Of a DNA stretch of 64,000 nucleotides, positions 14,491 through 25,600 are shown one piece after another (position 1 is the stretch's first letter; every line of letters starts with the position of its first letter). Below the pieces are notes generated by a model. The model had not been told where the DNA came from. It saw only the letters and a program-made list of their open reading frames with translations, and did no database searches. A program made the translations under genes and the position numbers. Source of the DNA: Theristus sp. LFF4_11 (taxonomy: Eukaryota > Nematoda > Chromadorea > Monhysterida > Xyalidae); the NCBI GenBank assembly GCA_030248135.1, contig JASANC010000231.1, forward strand, positions 1-64,000. Direction: 5' to 3'.

Positions 14491-17400
14491 GACAAATAAT
14501 TGGAATTCAGTTTGGTCAGAACGTAGTTTTGGTCAATTGGTGTGTTGATATGTGTGTAATTTTGGCAGAGATTTTTGAAAGCGAGGACACTAGCTTGACA
14601 AATGAACAGTTAACTTTTATTGTTCCAAACTCTCTCTTTTCAGTGTGTCAACGATTACATTTTACGTGTATTTGTTATATTCTTTTGCGTGGTTTCTTAG
14701 AAGATCTGCATTTGTCAATTCGCTTGTGAAGCCTTTTAGTGCATTATTATTGTGAACTGATCTCTTATGGTTGTCTCAGAAGATTTAGATCACTATGTGG
14801 TTTTGGCAATTTTGTTAGTATCTTTAATGTGATTTTTTATTCCAACTCTGCGGACTTGCTAAACTTTTTTGGTTGAAGGCGGCTGATGAATTCTCGGCTG
14901 GTGCAAAAGTTGAACAAAAACAAAGAAATTGTGCATTACTTTAACTGCATCCGGTTATGTTTTTTGTCTGTCCGTGGATAAAAAACTTTAAAAATGAATA
15001 CATTAGTACTTTACACAATGATATGTATGCACATCTTTATTGTCTTGTTCTTCTAACAGAGATGTGAATAAAGTTTTGTCATCTATCGACTACAATATTC
15101 TGCAACCAATTGTTGAAACTCATGGCACTCAAGATTTTTACGGCTTTTATACGATCTTATTGCACCTTTTGTAATTGTTCACATCAAATGAAAAAAATGG
15201 TTTACGTTTTTTAATTACAACCACCCTGTTGATCAGAACAGTGGTGCAGATGAATCGTTTTGAGACTACATCAAGGCAATGAAAACCATCCGCCGTTGGC
15301 CCAAAGGTTGGTCACTGGATTTCACGCACTGGCAAAAAAGTTTTCACATTACTATTTGTTCGGAACAAATCGCATAGCGTGCAAATTTGAACGAGAAGGA
15401 AATCACAGTAAAATCAATATAATGTTAAACTTTTGTAAGAGTTTGATATTCTGTACCCTTGAGTGCGCCTTAAATTAGATTTATGGTAAAACGATAGAAA
15501 TTACATGTACGTTTGAACAAAAAACAATTTCTTTCGTTTATCACCAAGAACATCCGTGAATCCATTGAAAACGACAATAAGTATAGTTTTAAAAATGCGT
15601 ATTTCACTGTTACCACTTACGTACCAACAATTATACAACAATAACATGAAACTTCAGCATGTATTGTATTGTACCTGGATCATGCATGTACAGGTACATG
15701 TATGTAACAACGTTTTTTAAATATCAAAAAAAGTTGAGAAAAAATTTTTACTGGGCATACATTCACTATACAATTAAGACAACCGTGCAAGATTCTTCCG
15801 TGTTTTGGCCCATTTGTTCTAAATTTTTGTGAATGCCAAAGTGCAAAACGCAACACCACACACACAGATTCACGGACAATGTTCCGCATATTTCGCGGCA
15901 CTGCACATTATTCGAGCGGAAATGATGTAATTTGTAAACATTAAAGTACTCAAATTCCGTTAACATAAGTATCAGATACATATGTACATCGTGTCTCCTC
16001 TATCTGCCCTGGGGCTTATCTTGTTTTCAAAGATTGGTTTCCAAAACACAAGCTGAACTTGAACCCCGAGCTGCACATTAAAAAACGTTTTATTCCATAT
16101 TTGTAAAGGAACACAGATGACTTCGACCTTCGTGTTTTTTACGTTTTTTACGTAATTCTCATGGCCGTAAAACTGTAATTTTCGTTGGCGTTCGAAATAA
16201 ACGTTACACCAGTAAAATACCCAGCATTTATAGTGCTTGGGGTTGGGACTTTTTGCCGAGCAGTTAGTTTGTTGTGTTTTCCAGCCGGTGAAAAAAAAGT
16301 TGACCGACTTAACAATGGTGTACATATATTCTCGTTATTGATAATAGTGTGTAAAAGAACATCCACATCGTGTACTTCCCCTCCCTAATACATGTATTGC
16401 CGGTTTTTACAGTGTCCATCGCATGTGTAAGTTTTTATAAACATGTTTGTCTTTGTGATTTTGTTGATTGACCACTTCATTATCATTACGCAATGATAAA
16501 GATTTTTTTCGGATTCTCAAATATCTTTATGTTCATGCGACATTTACTCCAACAGGAGCAGAACTTGCATGTGTTTAAAACTATTATTGCGTACCTAAAA
16601 TCTTTTATCACTGAAACGTATAAATCGCATATAAAACTTTTACTTTACTTTCGCCCGCTCTGAGGTACGTCAAGTTTTGAACCAACCATACTGTATGATG
16701 TTCTCTGTCGTTATAATGCGAACAGATCCTGCCATCAATGACATTATGTTTTAACTTTCGCATACATAAAAAGATAACAATAGGATTAGTCCGTCATATC
16801 ATGCGTGATTATAAAGTTATGATGATGTAATGTATGATATGTCGCTCTTGCAAGATCTTTGATAGATGTTAGCCGAAAATGGATGTACACGTGGCGTGAC
16901 AATGATGCGTGTCCTCTTCGGATGTTTAATACATGCATTCATTCCAATGTACCTCATCTTTAATCACAATTGTTGCTGCGGCGGTTGTTGTTGTTGTTGA
17001 TTCGGTGTTCTGGTTTGATGTTGTCAAGTAACCAAAGATATTGCATGCAACAATCTGATGCTAAAAGTGTGGAGTGACCTCAATTCCTCGCCAACATGCT
17101 CGCACGCCACATATATTTTTTGCAAACTTGTCTTTACAATCGATTGCAAATCGTTTTCTTTTGCGGAAAATTTCACGTGAAAATATTTTCTTATTGGGCT
17201 GTGCTTTGGTTATTTCTGATCTCATGCAGTGAAATATTGTATATACGCTAACTGATTGGTTATATTTTCTTGATCGCACCGGACATTGATGCAGCCAATT
17301 CGCCATTGGTATCCTAAGCATAAGAGTTCAACCTAATTTTAAGCTTACGCTGAACTACCTCTTTTGTACAGCATACTGACAGTGACGAGCCATGGGCACT

Positions 17401-17516
17401 GCGGCAGGACTTTACTCGCGCGGACTGTTCATTGCATGGCAAAAAACTTTGCATTTCAGATAATCTAAAGTCATCCGCAAACCGCTAAAGACATTCAAAT
17501 CAATCAAAACAAATCG
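14491..17516. other. Intergenic, about 3 kb, no gene seen
   Basis: AT-rich sequence between the HECT ligase stop and the proline-rich gene. Open frames here are short and lack splice sites or recognisable protein. AATAAA-type signals occur near 15066, possibly for the upstream transcript. A short GTT repeat lies near 16984-17000. Confidence 0.6.
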
Positions 17517-20183
17517 ATGATGCCTCCGTCGACGGGTCGACTGCTGTACGTGACGGTGGTCGTGTTGGCGCTGGTGCTGGACGGTCTACACGCCTCGCTG
17601 CATCATCGTCTCCACAAATTCGGCACCGTCCTACGGCATCGGCGACTGAAACGTCAGGCGGTCGTCTACGACTCGTTCGGCTTCCCGACCTACACATTTC
17701 AGGACGGCAGTCAACTGCAACAGTTGCCGACGAATGCGCTGAACCGCGGCGACACCGACGGACCGGCGAGCAATCCGGACTTTGGACCGTTCCTCGGTCC
17801 CGACCCTGGACCGGACCCCAACGTCTCACTCGGACCGCAGCAACCGGGCCCAATCGGGGTGCCGTATCCGACGAACATCGTCAACACCGCACCGACTAAA
17901 CCGCGACCGCCGGTCGACCAGGTGCTCCCGCCACAGCCGCTCTTCCCGCAACAACAACAACAACAACAACAGTTTCAGCCGTTCCTGCCGCAGACGGGCA
18001 ACAACAACAATCTACAGTGGATTCAACGAAGCGAAAGGTTAATGAGACAATGGCGGCGTCGCTATCGCGACGTGGCACCGATTTCACCGACCAATGATGA
18101 TCGGTCGAGTAAGGGCACCGGCACAGCTCAGGGCACACTCGAGGTTGACGCTGATTTCACGGTCATCGGCACCGCACGCCGCACGAATGGCACTTTTTTC
18201 GGTAAAACAGCACGGAACGGCTCCGATTCCGGATCGGGAGAAGTCACGAAATTCACCGGCATCGATGTCATCCTGCCGGATGACGTGTTGCCGGCGTTGG
18301 GTCCGAACGATTTCAAATTGCGCACACCGGTGAATCGTTGGCTGCCGCGAAATGCACTGAATGCACCACAAAAATCCCCAGCACGAGGGCGACTCCGACC
18401 AGCAGACCGTTTTATAGAACGCCGTTCACCATTCAGTCAACGAACCCTGCTGCCGAGCTTCTTCGGCATCACCCGCAGGCCCCCGTATTTACCGCCAGAG
18501 CCGTTTGATCAACCGACCACTCAATTTCCCTACGTGCCGCCGTTGACCGAGTCGCAGACGACCGTCGCGCGGCCCGCTCGCAGTGTTCTAGGGACGTACG
18601 TCAACAACAAACTAACCAGACTTCAGCCGCCGCCGAGAATTCCGCTCTATCCGGTGTCGTCGAACGACCATTCGGATTTGGTGCCGACCTATCCGCCGTT
18701 CGGCTACCGCAGTCGGAATCGCCAACACCGAGAATTGGATGGATCAACGGAAGAGTGGAACCAGGCGCCCACGATTCTGCACCGATTGCCGCCGCCAGCG
18801 GTCGTTGCAACCGACATTCTCAGTGTCCCTCCAAACATCCGCAGCATCCGTGAGCACGACCAACCACCTACCGCTACCGGAGGTGCCCGGGTCACCGCCT
18901 TTCCGCCGGCGTACGCCAGCATCTGGGATTTGAATCTGACTGGACCACCACGCAGAGTGCCACTACCGGGCACCTTGGGGCCAGTCCCACCGGTGCCGTA
19001 CGTTGTTGACCCGTACTACCCAACGACCGAGGTGTTTCCGTACGTGCCGCCGTTGACCGAGGCGCAACCGTACGCCACTACGACGGCGTCGCCATACGAT
19101 TTCACAAGAGCTTCACCCGCCTACGCTCCAACAACCACCCGATCGTTTTATCAGCCCACCACCAATGATCCCTATCATCCCAGCACGAAAATCGCCGAGT
19201 ACATCTCGCCCATCAACCCGATTGTCGATTACCAAACCTCCACCACTACAGTCGGCTACGAAACGACCACACAAGCGTATTTCCCCACCACACATTACGC
19301 GCCAACAACGACTCCACCGTATGCACCCACCACGACGCCATTTTATGCACCCACTACCACAGTCGGCTATCACCAACCACTCACTACAACACCTTCCTAC
19401 CACCCGCCACTCACTACAACACCTTCCTATCACCAACCAACCGCCACCACCCGCGGCTACGCACCCACCACGCCGCCAGCACCCGTACGCACCGCACCTC
19501 CGTATCCACCGCCAACGACCACAAAGTCCAATCGCCGCTACCATCCGCAAGCGATCTCGCCAATCACGAATCGTCCTCCGGGCACGGCGCCCGACGGATT
19601 CCGCTCGGACGCCGGCAGCGAGTGGCGCGTGACGAAGATCGACGAGTCCGCGAACGAGCGAACGCGCACCGAGCGTCCGTTCGTCATCTACGAAACGCTG
19701 ATCGGACCGGACGATCAGCACGATTCGTACTCGCCGCGGCGGCAGCACCAGCAGGAGCAACCGCGACCGATTCGACCGTCGGTGGTCAACGGACTGCAGG
19801 TCGTCTATTCGCCGAGTCACCATTACGGACGGCAGACGTCGAGCGCCGCCGGCAAGCCGAAGCCGTACAACAGTCACGTGAAACGATCGAGCAACGATGA
19901 GAAGCCGTCGGGCAACCGACCGGAGCAGCGCCAACAAGAACGCGCACAGCCGCACACGATCGACGTGCCGGAGAAGTTCTTTCCGAAGCGAACCGAACGA
20001 GAGACGCCGACGTTCTCCGACGAGCTGCCCGTGGTTCCGTGGCCGCACGGCGTCGACGAGGCGGCGTTGACCGACTACCTCAACTCCTACTATTTGGAAT
20101 GGGCGAGAAAGAACGTCGCCCGTCTGTTCCCGCCGCCGCCGCCGCCGCCGCCGCCGTTTTTCGCTAGAAGGCACCACAATTGA
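17517..20183 (+). CDS. Proline-rich secreted protein, single exon
   Basis: A single frame of 888 residues in a region where neighbouring genes have exons of 60-400 bp. It starts at ATG ATG; the second in-frame ATG follows at once. The N-terminus is a signal peptide with a hydrophobic core LYVTVVVLALVLDG (about 10-23). A dibasic RLKR site near residue 45 could be a propeptide cleavage point. The body is low in complexity: a Q run near 145, the motif PYVPPLTE twice (about 335 and 505), then many YAPTTT/YxPTTT repeats (about 545-665). The C-terminus has a run of nine prolines. Only three or so cysteine-free stretches could be checked and I see no catalytic domain. It may be a cuticle or extracellular-matrix protein. 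That role is inferred from composition only. Confidence 0.8.
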   Translation: MMPPSTGRLLYVTVVVLALVLDGLHASLHHRLHKFGTVLRHRRLKRQAVVYDSFGFPTYTFQDGSQLQQLPTNALNRGDTDGPASNPDFGPFLGPDPGPDPNVSLGPQQPGPIGVPYPTNIVNTAPTKPRPPVDQVLPPQPLFPQQQQQQQQFQPFLPQTGNNNNLQWIQRSERLMRQWRRRYRDVAPISPTNDDRSSKGTGTAQGTLEVDADFTVIGTARRTNGTFFGKTARNGSDSGSGEVTKFTGIDVILPDDVLPALGPNDFKLRTPVNRWLPRNALNAPQKSPARGRLRPADRFIERRSPFSQRTLLPSFFGITRRPPYLPPEPFDQPTTQFPYVPPLTESQTTVARPARSVLGTYVNNKLTRLQPPPRIPLYPVSSNDHSDLVPTYPPFGYRSRNRQHRELDGSTEEWNQAPTILHRLPPPAVVATDILSVPPNIRSIREHDQPPTATGGARVTAFPPAYASIWDLNLTGPPRRVPLPGTLGPVPPVPYVVDPYYPTTEVFPYVPPLTEAQPYATTTASPYDFTRASPAYAPTTTRSFYQPTTNDPYHPSTKIAEYISPINPIVDYQTSTTTVGYETTTQAYFPTTHYAPTTTPPYAPTTTPFYAPTTTVGYHQPLTTTPSYHPPLTTTPSYHQPTATTRGYAPTTPPAPVRTAPPYPPPTTTKSNRRYHPQAISPITNRPPGTAPDGFRSDAGSEWRVTKIDESANERTRTERPFVIYETLIGPDDQHDSYSPRRQHQQEQPRPIRPSVVNGLQVVYSPSHHYGRQTSSAAGKPKPYNSHVKRSSNDEKPSGNRPEQRQQERAQPHTIDVPEKFFPKRTERETPTFSDELPVVPWPHGVDEAALTDYLNSYYLEWARKNVARLFPPPPPPPPPFFARRHHN

Positions 20184-20584
20184 CGCACAAAACACACGGA
20201 ACACTTCACAGCGAATAATTTATAGTCACCTCAGAATTGATTGCTCAACTGGATCTTATTTACTGCACATAATTTGAACGCTCCCCGATTCGGGTACATG
20301 AATAAGCGGGTAGAATATGCCGATATTGAATTTTAATTAAATTGAATCCCGGTTCGGTTCAGCGGCTGATCAACAGAAAGCTCTGCCTATTATAGAGACA
20401 CTTTTCCACAGCCACCGCCCGGTCAGTGCTTCTGCCCATGCGCGAATGAGTTTCCGGAACAACAGTCAGGTTGTTGGCTTTTCTAAATATTTTCATTTTG
20501 TGTTGTGTTGATTCTGAAACTTTGTTTTTTAATCTGCGTTTGTCTTTTGTTGATACAATGACAAAATCACTGAATGTTTTTTAG

Positions 20585-21101
20585 GATCTATCTTCGACCA
20601 AGAACCGCCGCCGTTCCAACAGGGTCAACTGGCATCAGAGCTCGATTTAGAGAATCAACAATTTCTGCAAAGTTGGTTTGTTTTCGTGATACTCGGTTGA
20701 AAACAAGGACTGAAATAACAAGAACCAACGTCAGCTGGAGTTGGATTCACACCGTATTTGCATGTTCAGATTTCGACAACGGACCTGACGGCGGGCGTGA
20801 CCCGCGCGACTCACAGTTTCTGGCGCCGTCACCGCCGATCGGCGACAACTTCAACAACAACAATGAGAACAACAACAATATCCGGCAAGAACGAACGCAG
20901 TATGGAGGAGGGTACCCTCAAGCGGAACCTGTTTACGGCCAGCCTCCGCCGCCCGTTCAACCGCCCTACAACCCGCCGCCACCTCAACCGACCGACAGCT
21001 ACGCTCCCGTCTTGGCGGGCGGCAACAATTACGGCCCCGTTGGCCATGCCGAGCCGCCAGCTGACCCGCGACAGCCCGTTTTCTACGGTGGAAAACGATA
21101 A
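20585..21101 (+). CDS. Pro/Asn/Gln-rich protein, last two exons; 5' end not found
   Basis: Two exons fit in phase: 20585-20671 after a TTTTTTAG acceptor, and 20770-21101 after TGTTCAG, ending in TAA. The predicted tail holds IFDQEPPPFQQGQ, an Asn run (NNNNENNNNI) and a Pro-rich segment with GQPPPPVQPPYN. The first exon starts in phase 1, so at least one upstream coding exon is needed. I could not place it in 20184-20584. It could be a separate gene or an alternative 3' part of the proline-rich gene just upstream, which ends in its own stop. The function is unknown. Confidence 0.55.
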
Positions 21102-22674
21102 GAAATGTGAATGCTGATCTAAACATTTTTCTCTTTCACCCTCTCTCTCAGCTTTGTGGTCTGGGCAGAAAACGAAGAACGTCAAACTGAACCCCTTTCA
21201 TTTTTTTACAGTTGCAGAGTTTTTGTTTGTTGTCAATATGATGTTGTCAGTGAATCACCATGTGCTTCAAACTTACCTTTCTTTCTTTCATAAGTCCTAT
21301 GTATTATTCAAATTTATGTTTTGCACTTTGTGTTGTGTTCATTTCTGTGGTGAAGCGATAGCCAGTTTCCTGCACCGATCACTTCCCCACTCACTCACAT
21401 GACATGATTTCGTGGACGGTAGCGGGAACGGTTATTGCTAAGCAAACAGCTGCTAGCCAATTTTGCAATTGAATAAACAATAAAGCGGAACGGAAGGAAA
21501 CGTTTTTGCGGAGCCACTTATGATATGCGGATTCGGGATGCTTTTTGGAAAGAAATACAGGAGCAAAACAAAGCGGAAACATTTTTCTTCTGACCAATGA
21601 AGATCTCTTCTTCCTGAGACCGAGCAACCGGGTCTGTGTTCGACCGACCGCCGCGCTTGCCTGAAGCCAACCTGGACCGACGGACCGGGCCTGCTTTGTC
21701 CGACTGACCGATCTTGTCAACGAACGCAAAAAAAAACAAACGGAACGAGGTTGGTTGGTTTTATTTTGGCACTTTATTAATTTTTTTTCGAGTTGACAGA
21801 ATTAGAAATGGAGAAGTTTGATTCTCAAGAAAGCCTGACCTTGATGATTGAATGTTGCAAAATGTGACAGTGCGAGTATGAACTGAAATCACTGTTTAGG
21901 TGAGCGCGAGGGGTAATTTTAAAAGTTTTTTTGTCAATTTTTTAAAATAAAAAAAAGACATTTATGTTTTGAAAATTCAAAATTCGAACTTTTCCTCCGG
22001 CCTTTAAAAAATTATTTAAAAATCGAGATTTTTCGTGCCGCCAGGGTTGGCACGTTTTATGATATTACGCTCCTGTTAACTCACGCTCCACAACTGGATG
22101 TTCTCGGACATTGCTAAAACGGACCTAAACCTAAAAACCAAACCTAAACCAAATCTTAAGCAAAACCTGTTCCTAACCTAATCCTAACCTAAGCCAAGCC
22201 TTTTTAAGAAACAAAGAATGAAAATAACTGCATTTTGAACGAGTTTATGTTGAGTGCGGAGCGTGTGCACGCACGCTAGTGGATCATGAGCAATGAGCAA
22301 TGCGGATGCGGGGCAGGTGCATATCATAAGATTTGTATACATACTTAAAAGTGATTTTTTTGATTTCTGATAAATGGTTGCTTGCAATGAGTCGTTGTAG
22401 GTTCCTAATCCTAATCCTAATCCTAATCCTAAGTCAAGCCTTTTTTATAAGGTGAAAATGATCAATTTAGTTTTTGCATTTTTTTCTTTCCTGTGTTAAA
22501 GGGCAGGGGCCACCGCTACTGCACATGCACCTGTTTTAATAATGATGCATTACGTATCAGAATGAAGCTTTGCGTGCCGCCAGCGTAACCCTCCTATGAT
22601 GTGCGTTTTTTCTTTGTTTGCTTTGCTCGTAAAACTGATGAAAAGAATTCCATTTTCTTTTGACAGGCAAGGCA
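21102..22674. other. Intergenic, 1.6 kb, with telomere-like short repeats
   Basis: No gene is seen. At 22120-22200 and 22400-22440 there are runs of CCTAAC/CCTAAT-like hexamers. The second run belongs to a dispersed repeat that recurs at 41735-41858. Confidence 0.6.
22330..22451 (+). repeat. Dispersed ~120-bp repeat with (CCTAAT)n tract, copy 1
   Basis: The segment from GATTTGTATACATACTTAAA through TTGCAATGAGTCGTTGTAGG and a (CCTAAT)4 run to the end (AAGTCAAGCC) matches 41735-41858 with few differences. The hexamer run resembles a degenerate telomeric repeat. Confidence 0.85.
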
Positions 22675-25600
22675 ATGGATAAAACGCTGGACATTTCGGC
22701 GTCGTCAAGTCGCAGCTGTTCGTCAATGAATGTCAAGGATCGAAAAAGTGAACCGCAGTCGGACGCGGGGCACATTGAATACACGTCGATTCTGGACGGA
22801 AAACCGCGCTCAATATCAAAGGTTTGTTGTGTTTTTATATTTTACGCTTATTTGCGCACAAGTAAAGCTGATTGGCTGCATTGAGCGATTGGGGTCAGTT
22901 TTATAAAATGAAACCGAGGAGTGAGACTAAAAAAAGAGTGAGTTTAATACCAGGGTCGGAGCGGAGATTTCTGGAATTCACTTTTCAGACACAACTAACT
23001 TTTATAAAACTGACCAGAGCATGCGAACAGCGGATCATAGTATAAGTTGTTCCAGAGCCGAGGGGTTGGGGGGGGCCGATATAGATAGCTGGAGCAAATT
23101 TTCTAGATAGATAGATAGCTGGAAAATTTTGGGGGGGGCCGCGGGGGGGGGGCCATGTGACTTTGGGGGGCCGGTCAAAATTTTGAAATTTGATAGATGG
23201 ATAGCTAAAACGCTAAAAAGCTATAAAAACAGCAAAATAATGCTAAAAATACACTAAAAATCAAGTATAAACGCGTATTTTACCTAAAATTAGCGAAATT
23301 TTCAAGAATTGCAGGCAAAAATGGTTAATTTTGGTCAAAAATTGACTCATTTTATGTCTTCGAAGACAAAAATTTTCAGATAGATAGCTGGCTGAGAAAT
23401 TTTTTTAGATAGATAATAGCTGAGCCGAAAAAACCTGTCTGATAGAGATAGATTCGAAAAATTTTTGGGGGGGGGGCCGCCCCCCCCCCCCAGGCCATAG
23501 TTGTTCCAGAGCCAAGGGGTTGGGGGGGCCGATATAGATAGCTGGAGCAAATTTTCCAGATAGATAGATAGCTGGAAAATTTTGGGGGGGGGGGCGCGGG
23601 GGGGGCCATGTGACTTTGGGGGGGGGCCGGTCAAAATTTTGAAATTTAAAGATCGATAGCTAAAACGCTAAAAAGCTATAAAAACAGCAAAATAATGCTA
23701 AAAATACACTAAAAATCAAGTATAAACGCGTATTTTACCTAAAATTAGCGAAATTTTCAAGAATTACGAGCAAAAATGGTATATTTTGGTCAAAAATTGA
23801 CTCATTTTATGTCTTCGAAGACAAAAATTTTCAGATAGATAGCTGGCTGAAAAATTTTTTCAGATAGATAATAGCTGAGCCGAAAAAACCTGTTTGATAG
23901 AGATAGATTCGAAAATTTTTTGGGGGGGGCCGGCCCCCCCCCCAGGCCCCCCCCTAGAACAACTATGCCCCAGGCCCCCCCCCCCTAGAACAACTATGCA
24001 GCGGATTATTGGTCAACGAACAACCAAAGAAAACTGCTTGCATGTCGGTCGCCATCTTGCCTTTTCATTTTCGCGCCTCCAGAATTGCGTGTTCGGCGCG
24101 TGTCGCAACGTAAACGAGTTCGAGAAGCTGAATCGCGTCGGCGAGGGCACCTATGGGATCGTGTATCGCGCGCGCGACCGAAAATCCGGCGACGTCGTCG
24201 CGCTGAAAAAGATGCGCATCGACAAGGAGGCGGACGGAATCAGTACGAGCAGCTTCCGCGAGATCAACATTCTCATGCAAGTGTCGCATCGCAGCATCGT
24301 ACGGTTGCAGGAGGTGTGTGCTGTGTGTGAGTGAGAAAACTTGGCAGTTGGTTTTTTGCTTTTTTGATGGCCAGCTGCTGATTGGTTGGATTATGTGGTT
24401 GGTACACGTACACTGTACTCCGATTGGTGAAATGCATGAAGCGCATGGCGGTTGCACCGCAGAATAAATTGAATCAACAAACAACAATCATGATGATACA
24501 GCCAATCAGCACGCCTTTCATGAGATCAACATGCTCGTGCTGCGGGCTCGTTTGATTGAAAATTGAATTTTTGAGGTAGGTGAGAAAACGGCGGTCTTGG
24601 TGATAAGAATCGAAGAAATCAAATTGACGCACTGTGCGTGTGTAAACAATGAACCAAGCACGAGCTGAAAAGAATCAGCGCATTCGCCCTTGAGCGTCGG
24701 CATTTCTAATGGTCATGTTCTGGATTTCACTGGAGTGAAGCTATAATTTGTGCGTGTTGTGCGTTCGTTACACAACACCAATTCAACACAACCAATCCGA
24801 TTCAGAGCCAGTGTTCTGACTATTTTTTTTACTTTTATTATTTCAGGTTGCTGTCGGCGCTCAGCTGGATCAAATATTTCTCGTCATGGAGTATTGTGAG
24901 CAGGACCTGGCCAGTCTGCTCGACAACATGCAGGTAAACTCTGTTACTCGGTTTTTTGGTTTTTTTCAGAAAAAAAACGGAAATTGTATTTTTTCGTTTT
25001 TTCATCTACCTATCAAGATCAACAATTCGTATCTCATAATGTCGGCTAGGCCCTGCGCCCTGCTGTGCTGATGAATGCTGATTCTTCGCATTTTCCGTCA
25101 ATTTTCTCGAGATTCTTCATCGGAACACTCATTTCCAGGCTCCGTTCAGTGAGGCGCAAGTGAAGTGCATCGTTATGCAGCTGTTCGAAGCGCTGCAGTA
25201 CCTCCATTCGCAGTATATTGTGCACCGAGACATCAAGGCAAGGTTGAGCCGTTGTACGTTGAACTTTGCTGAAACATGAAACGACATCTTATTCAAAACG
25301 AACGTTATCGGTTTGCAGCTGATCAGTTTCGTCAGGCAAGCTTAGGTAACAGCTAGAAAACAGTTTTAATAAGGATTAACCATACATCTGCGACCTCGTC
25401 TCGTCATAAAAGTGTATTATCAAAGTTATTGAGGCTTTTCTATTTCAAGTGTTCCTTCTTTTCGCAGAAAAGCGTTTCATTCAAGATTTTGTCAAATCAG
25501 TCCATGTTTGGAAACTGTTTGTTGTTTTGTGTTCAGGTTTCAAATCTACTGCTAACGGACAGCGGCTGTGTAAAATTGGGCGACTTCGGGCTGGCACGAC

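Noticed and set aside
16980..17000. (GTT)n run as a regulatory or CRISPR-like repeat
   Set aside because: It is a plain microsatellite. No spaced direct repeats of CRISPR type occur anywhere in the window, and the genome is eukaryotic.
19113..20204. A 363-codon minus-strand frame opposite the proline-rich gene
   Set aside because: It is Arg-rich, as expected from the antisense of Pro/Thr codons, and has no signal or domain. The + strand has a signal peptide and organised repeats.
23347..23634. Proline-rich minus-strand frames in CDK10 intron 1
   Set aside because: They arise from poly-C tracts of the tandem repeat, occur in both units, and have no coding signature.
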